Source: Dehalococcoidia bacterium (GTDB taxonomy: Bacteria; Chloroflexota; Dehalococcoidia; E44-bin15). Taken from it: a stretch of DNA of 8,399 nt. A model generated the notes under the pieces. That model saw only the letters and a program-made list of their open reading frames with translations. It did not search any database and was not told where the DNA came from. The DNA lies in NCBI GenBank assembly GCA_023129355.1, contig JAGMCC010000049.1, forward strand, positions 1-8,399, read 5' to 3'. Below, in pieces: positions 6,728 through 8,399 of this stretch. Position numbers and translations under genes: made by a program. Position 1 is the stretch's first letter, and every line of letters starts with the position of its first letter.

Positions 6728-8029
6728 CTAGCCCAGCCCATGGGCACTGAAGAACTGGGAGAACATGTCCTTTATCTCGGCTGTCGTTGTGTACCTCTCG
6801 TCAAAAATGTCCATCCCGATATGCATAAACGGGACCCCTAGCTCGCGGCACGTCTCCCTCATCATGCCAACGTTTGCAGAACCATCCTTGTGGCCCATGT
6901 GGCCAGGCCAGATGACAGCATCTATTTTGTAGTCTTTGACTATCTGCCTGATGTCACCGATCCAGTTATCTGCCACACCCCGTGCCTGCCTCATCATCGG
7001 GGCGTCACACAAAGCCCTCTTACCCAGTCCCTTCAGCATGGTTTCCTCGCTTGAGGTATCAATCAGTGTGTAGGGGGAATAGCCGAACATGTCCATAACG
7101 ATGACCGCCCCATACTCCTGCTCCAACCAAGGAAAGAGGTCAAGGCTCAAGCCTAAAGACACGACGTCAAACCAAAATAACCTTACCCTCTCATTCTCCA
7201 CCTTGCCCTTTTTCTCTCGCACCAGCTGCTCGGCGTCGTCAACGAGGTCCCTGAACCACTGGGTGCCTTTGGGGTCACCGACTAGGATGTTCAGAGCTAC
7301 ACCGAAGGCCTGCAGTCCTACGCCGAAGCCGTGGGGACAGGGCACCGCTCGCCTCAGCTCGTTGTACTCATGCCAGAGCTCGTGCATCTTGTTTGACTCC
7401 TCTATGACCTCCCGAAGTCTGTCCAATTCCAGCTTGCGCCCGGTGTGCTCCTCGAGGAAGGAAATCATTTGCTTGGTTTCTTTAGCATAGTAATTTAGAC
7501 TTCGCTCATCATCCCAGTAGGGCGGGTCACAGCCGAACATCGGAACATTACGCCAGATTTCGTTTGTCTGTATCAGTTGGTGCGCTGACAGGGAAGCATC
7601 GCAGGGGTGAAGCATGGCGATCATCACAGTTGGCAGTGGAGCAAGATCTTTCTCTACCCAGTATCCTGCTACCCTGAAGGCGGTACAGAAGTCCTTTCCA
7701 AACAGGCTCTCGGTTGCATCGATCTCGTCTCCTAGGTTGGGGTCCATAGCGTTCGTGAACACGGGCGTCAAAAAGGTGTACCATGGGAGGTCCATGGCAA
7801 CGTATATCTCCGGTTGACAGCCGTAGTAGCTGGCGACGAATGGCAGACCCTCCTCAGCAGCCTTTATTACTGCGTTGTGTTGCCCAACATACGCCTCAGT
7901 CAGGGGAGCATAAAGCTTATCAGTCCCCGATGGACTTTGCCCGAACACCTTTGCCATCGCCGCGTACGAATCGCGTTCCTCTATAAACTTTTCCAATCTC
8001 CTTTTTTGCTTATCTTTCTCTGTAACCAT
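6728..8029 (-). CDS. 2-hydroxyacyl-CoA dehydratase / benzoyl-CoA reductase subunit (HgdB/BcrC-like)
   Basis: Member of the HGD-D family of radical iron-sulfur enzymes, which after ATP-driven one-electron activation dehydrate 2-hydroxyacyl-CoA esters or reduce benzoyl-CoA. The 433-residue length is typical. Family features in order: ASYYGCQPEIYVAMDLPWY (64-84, the y.P.E.. region); DFCTAF with Cys115; MLHPCDAS with Cys143; FGCDPPYWDD (165-174); FLEEHTGRKLELDRLREVIE (191-210); ENERVRLFWFD; and a C-terminal WPGHMGHKDG (374-383) leading to GVPFMHIGMDIFDERY. Cys115 and Cys143 sit where the first two cluster ligands are expected. The third is normally a Cys in a GHxGCK-type motif, but here it is His380. 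Cys394 lies nearby. ATG at 8029 follows AGGGAGG, which is formed by the last codons of the preceding gene. That gene encodes the partner subunit, so the two should be co-translated. Substrate unknown. Confidence 0.9.
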   Translation of the reverse strand: MVTEKDKQKRRLEKFIEERDSYAAMAKVFGQSPSGTDKLYAPLTEAYVGQHNAVIKAAEEGLPFVASYYGCQPEIYVAMDLPWYTFLTPVFTNAMDPNLGDEIDATESLFGKDFCTAFRVAGYWVEKDLAPLPTVMIAMLHPCDASLSAHQLIQTNEIWRNVPMFGCDPPYWDDERSLNYYAKETKQMISFLEEHTGRKLELDRLREVIEESNKMHELWHEYNELRRAVPCPHGFGVGLQAFGVALNILVGDPKGTQWFRDLVDDAEQLVREKKGKVENERVRLFWFDVVSLGLSLDLFPWLEQEYGAVIVMDMFGYSPYTLIDTSSEETMLKGLGKRALCDAPMMRQARGVADNWIGDIRQIVKDYKIDAVIWPGHMGHKDGSANVGMMRETCRELGVPFMHIGMDIFDERYTTTAEIKDMFSQFFSAHGLG

Positions 8030-8032
8030 CGT

Positions 8033-8399
8033 CTACCTCCCTATTGTTTCCAGGAATGCCTGTGCCCTCGTTCTCAGTTGGCCGATGCCGCCCAAGACGT
8101 ATTCCCTATCCAACTGCATATAGGGAATACCTTCAGGCTTGAACTCCTTAGCCAGCTGATAGTGCTCAACTGTCCAAAGGTCACAAAAGAGTAGCCTCTC
8201 GCCAATAATCCCGTCCACCTTGAACTCCCGGATCATGTCCCTGATCAAAGCGGCCCTTCGTGGGTAATCCTGGAACATTCGCGGACAGGAATAGCGGTCT
8301 GCGATGTAGTATTGAGCAAGAGCCTGTAAGGGGTCGCCTGCCTTCTCATCCACATCGTTCCAGAAAATTCTGGTGCCAAAGCATAGCATATCGGTGACC
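8033..8399 (-). CDS. 2-hydroxyacyl-CoA dehydratase / benzoyl-CoA reductase partner subunit, 5' end outside window
   Basis: C-terminal 121 residues of a second HGD-D family subunit; the frame is open to the window edge, so roughly the first 250-300 residues are missing. The tail is highly characteristic: DGIIGERLLFCDLW with the cluster-binding Cys of an FCD motif, then GIPYMQLDREYVLGGIGQLRTRAQAFLETIG, the (E/D)REYxLGGxGQxxTRxQAF ending seen in BcrC/HgdB-type proteins. An upstream SCPR segment followed by R-rich helices also fits. Unlike the neighbouring subunit, it keeps the C-terminal Cys. Its TAG stop is three bases before the ATG of the next subunit, and its last codons make that gene's ribosome binding site, so the two are tightly coupled and likely form a heterodimer with one [4Fe-4S] cluster each. 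An activator ATPase gene is expected upstream, outside the window. Confidence 0.9.
   Translation of the reverse strand, partial: VTDMLCFGTRIFWNDVDEKAGDPLQALAQYYIADRYSCPRMFQDYPRRAALIRDMIREFKVDGIIGERLLFCDLWTVEHYQLAKEFKPEGIPYMQLDREYVLGGIGQLRTRAQAFLETIGR
8035..8042 (-). promoter_or_regulatory. Ribosome binding site embedded in the end of the upstream dehydratase gene
   Basis: AGGGAGGT overlaps the last two sense codons and the first base of the TAG stop of the partner subunit, and lies five bases before the ATG at 8029. This arrangement supports translational coupling of the two subunits and equal dosage. Confidence 0.75.

Overview
The window looks like a piece of chromosome from an anaerobic bacterium that degrades aromatic or hydroxy acids. 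No single marker fixes the taxon. The gene set (HgdB/BcrC-type dehydratase, FadD-type ligase, GYD protein, phytoene-desaturase-like flavoproteins) and mid-GC base use would fit an anaerobic Chloroflexota (Dehalococcoidia-like) or a sulfate-reducer-like genome. That placement is inference only. No tRNA, rRNA, CRISPR array, insertion sequence or phage gene was seen.

Layout. Positions 1-1188 (+) hold the 3' two thirds of a fatty-acyl-CoA/aryl-CoA ligase whose start lies outside the window. A 230-base convergent gap follows. Everything from 1419 to the right edge reads leftwards on the minus strand and looks like one transcription unit. In transcription order it is: the C-terminal end of a 2-hydroxyacyl-CoA dehydratase/benzoyl-CoA reductase-type subunit (8399-8033, 5' end outside); a second, complete subunit of the same family (8029-6728); a leftover C-terminus of an enoyl-CoA hydratase (about 6717-6613); CoA-transferase subunit A (6524-5739) and B (5719-5048); two tandem, distantly related CrtI/PYROXD2-like FAD oxidoreductases (4927-3293 and 3255-1813); and a small GYD-domain protein (1712-1419). 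Most genes have strong Shine-Dalgarno sequences, and spacers range from 3 to about 200 bases.

How the genes may work together (inference). The family I CoA-transferase would move CoA onto a carboxylic acid, and the two-subunit iron-sulfur dehydratase would remove water from (or reduce) the CoA ester. A crotonase once encoded between them would fit a beta-oxidation-like follow-up, but only its tail remains. The ligase across the gap could activate a related acid with ATP. The two flavoproteins are not standard partners of such a pathway, and no carotenoid synthesis genes are visible. The activator ATPase (HgdC-type) that these dehydratases need is not in the window.

Most interesting points: the complete dehydratase subunit has His380 where the family normally shows the third cluster-binding Cys in a GHxGCK-type motif; the CoA-transferase pair departs from the classic signatures in both subunits (A-E-I-G instead of S-E-N-G in B, one extra residue in the A motif); a crotonase tail sits directly behind the dehydratase stop codon, marking an old deletion; and the operon joins dehydratase, CoA-transferase and two CrtI-like flavoproteins in a way I do not recognise as a described pathway.
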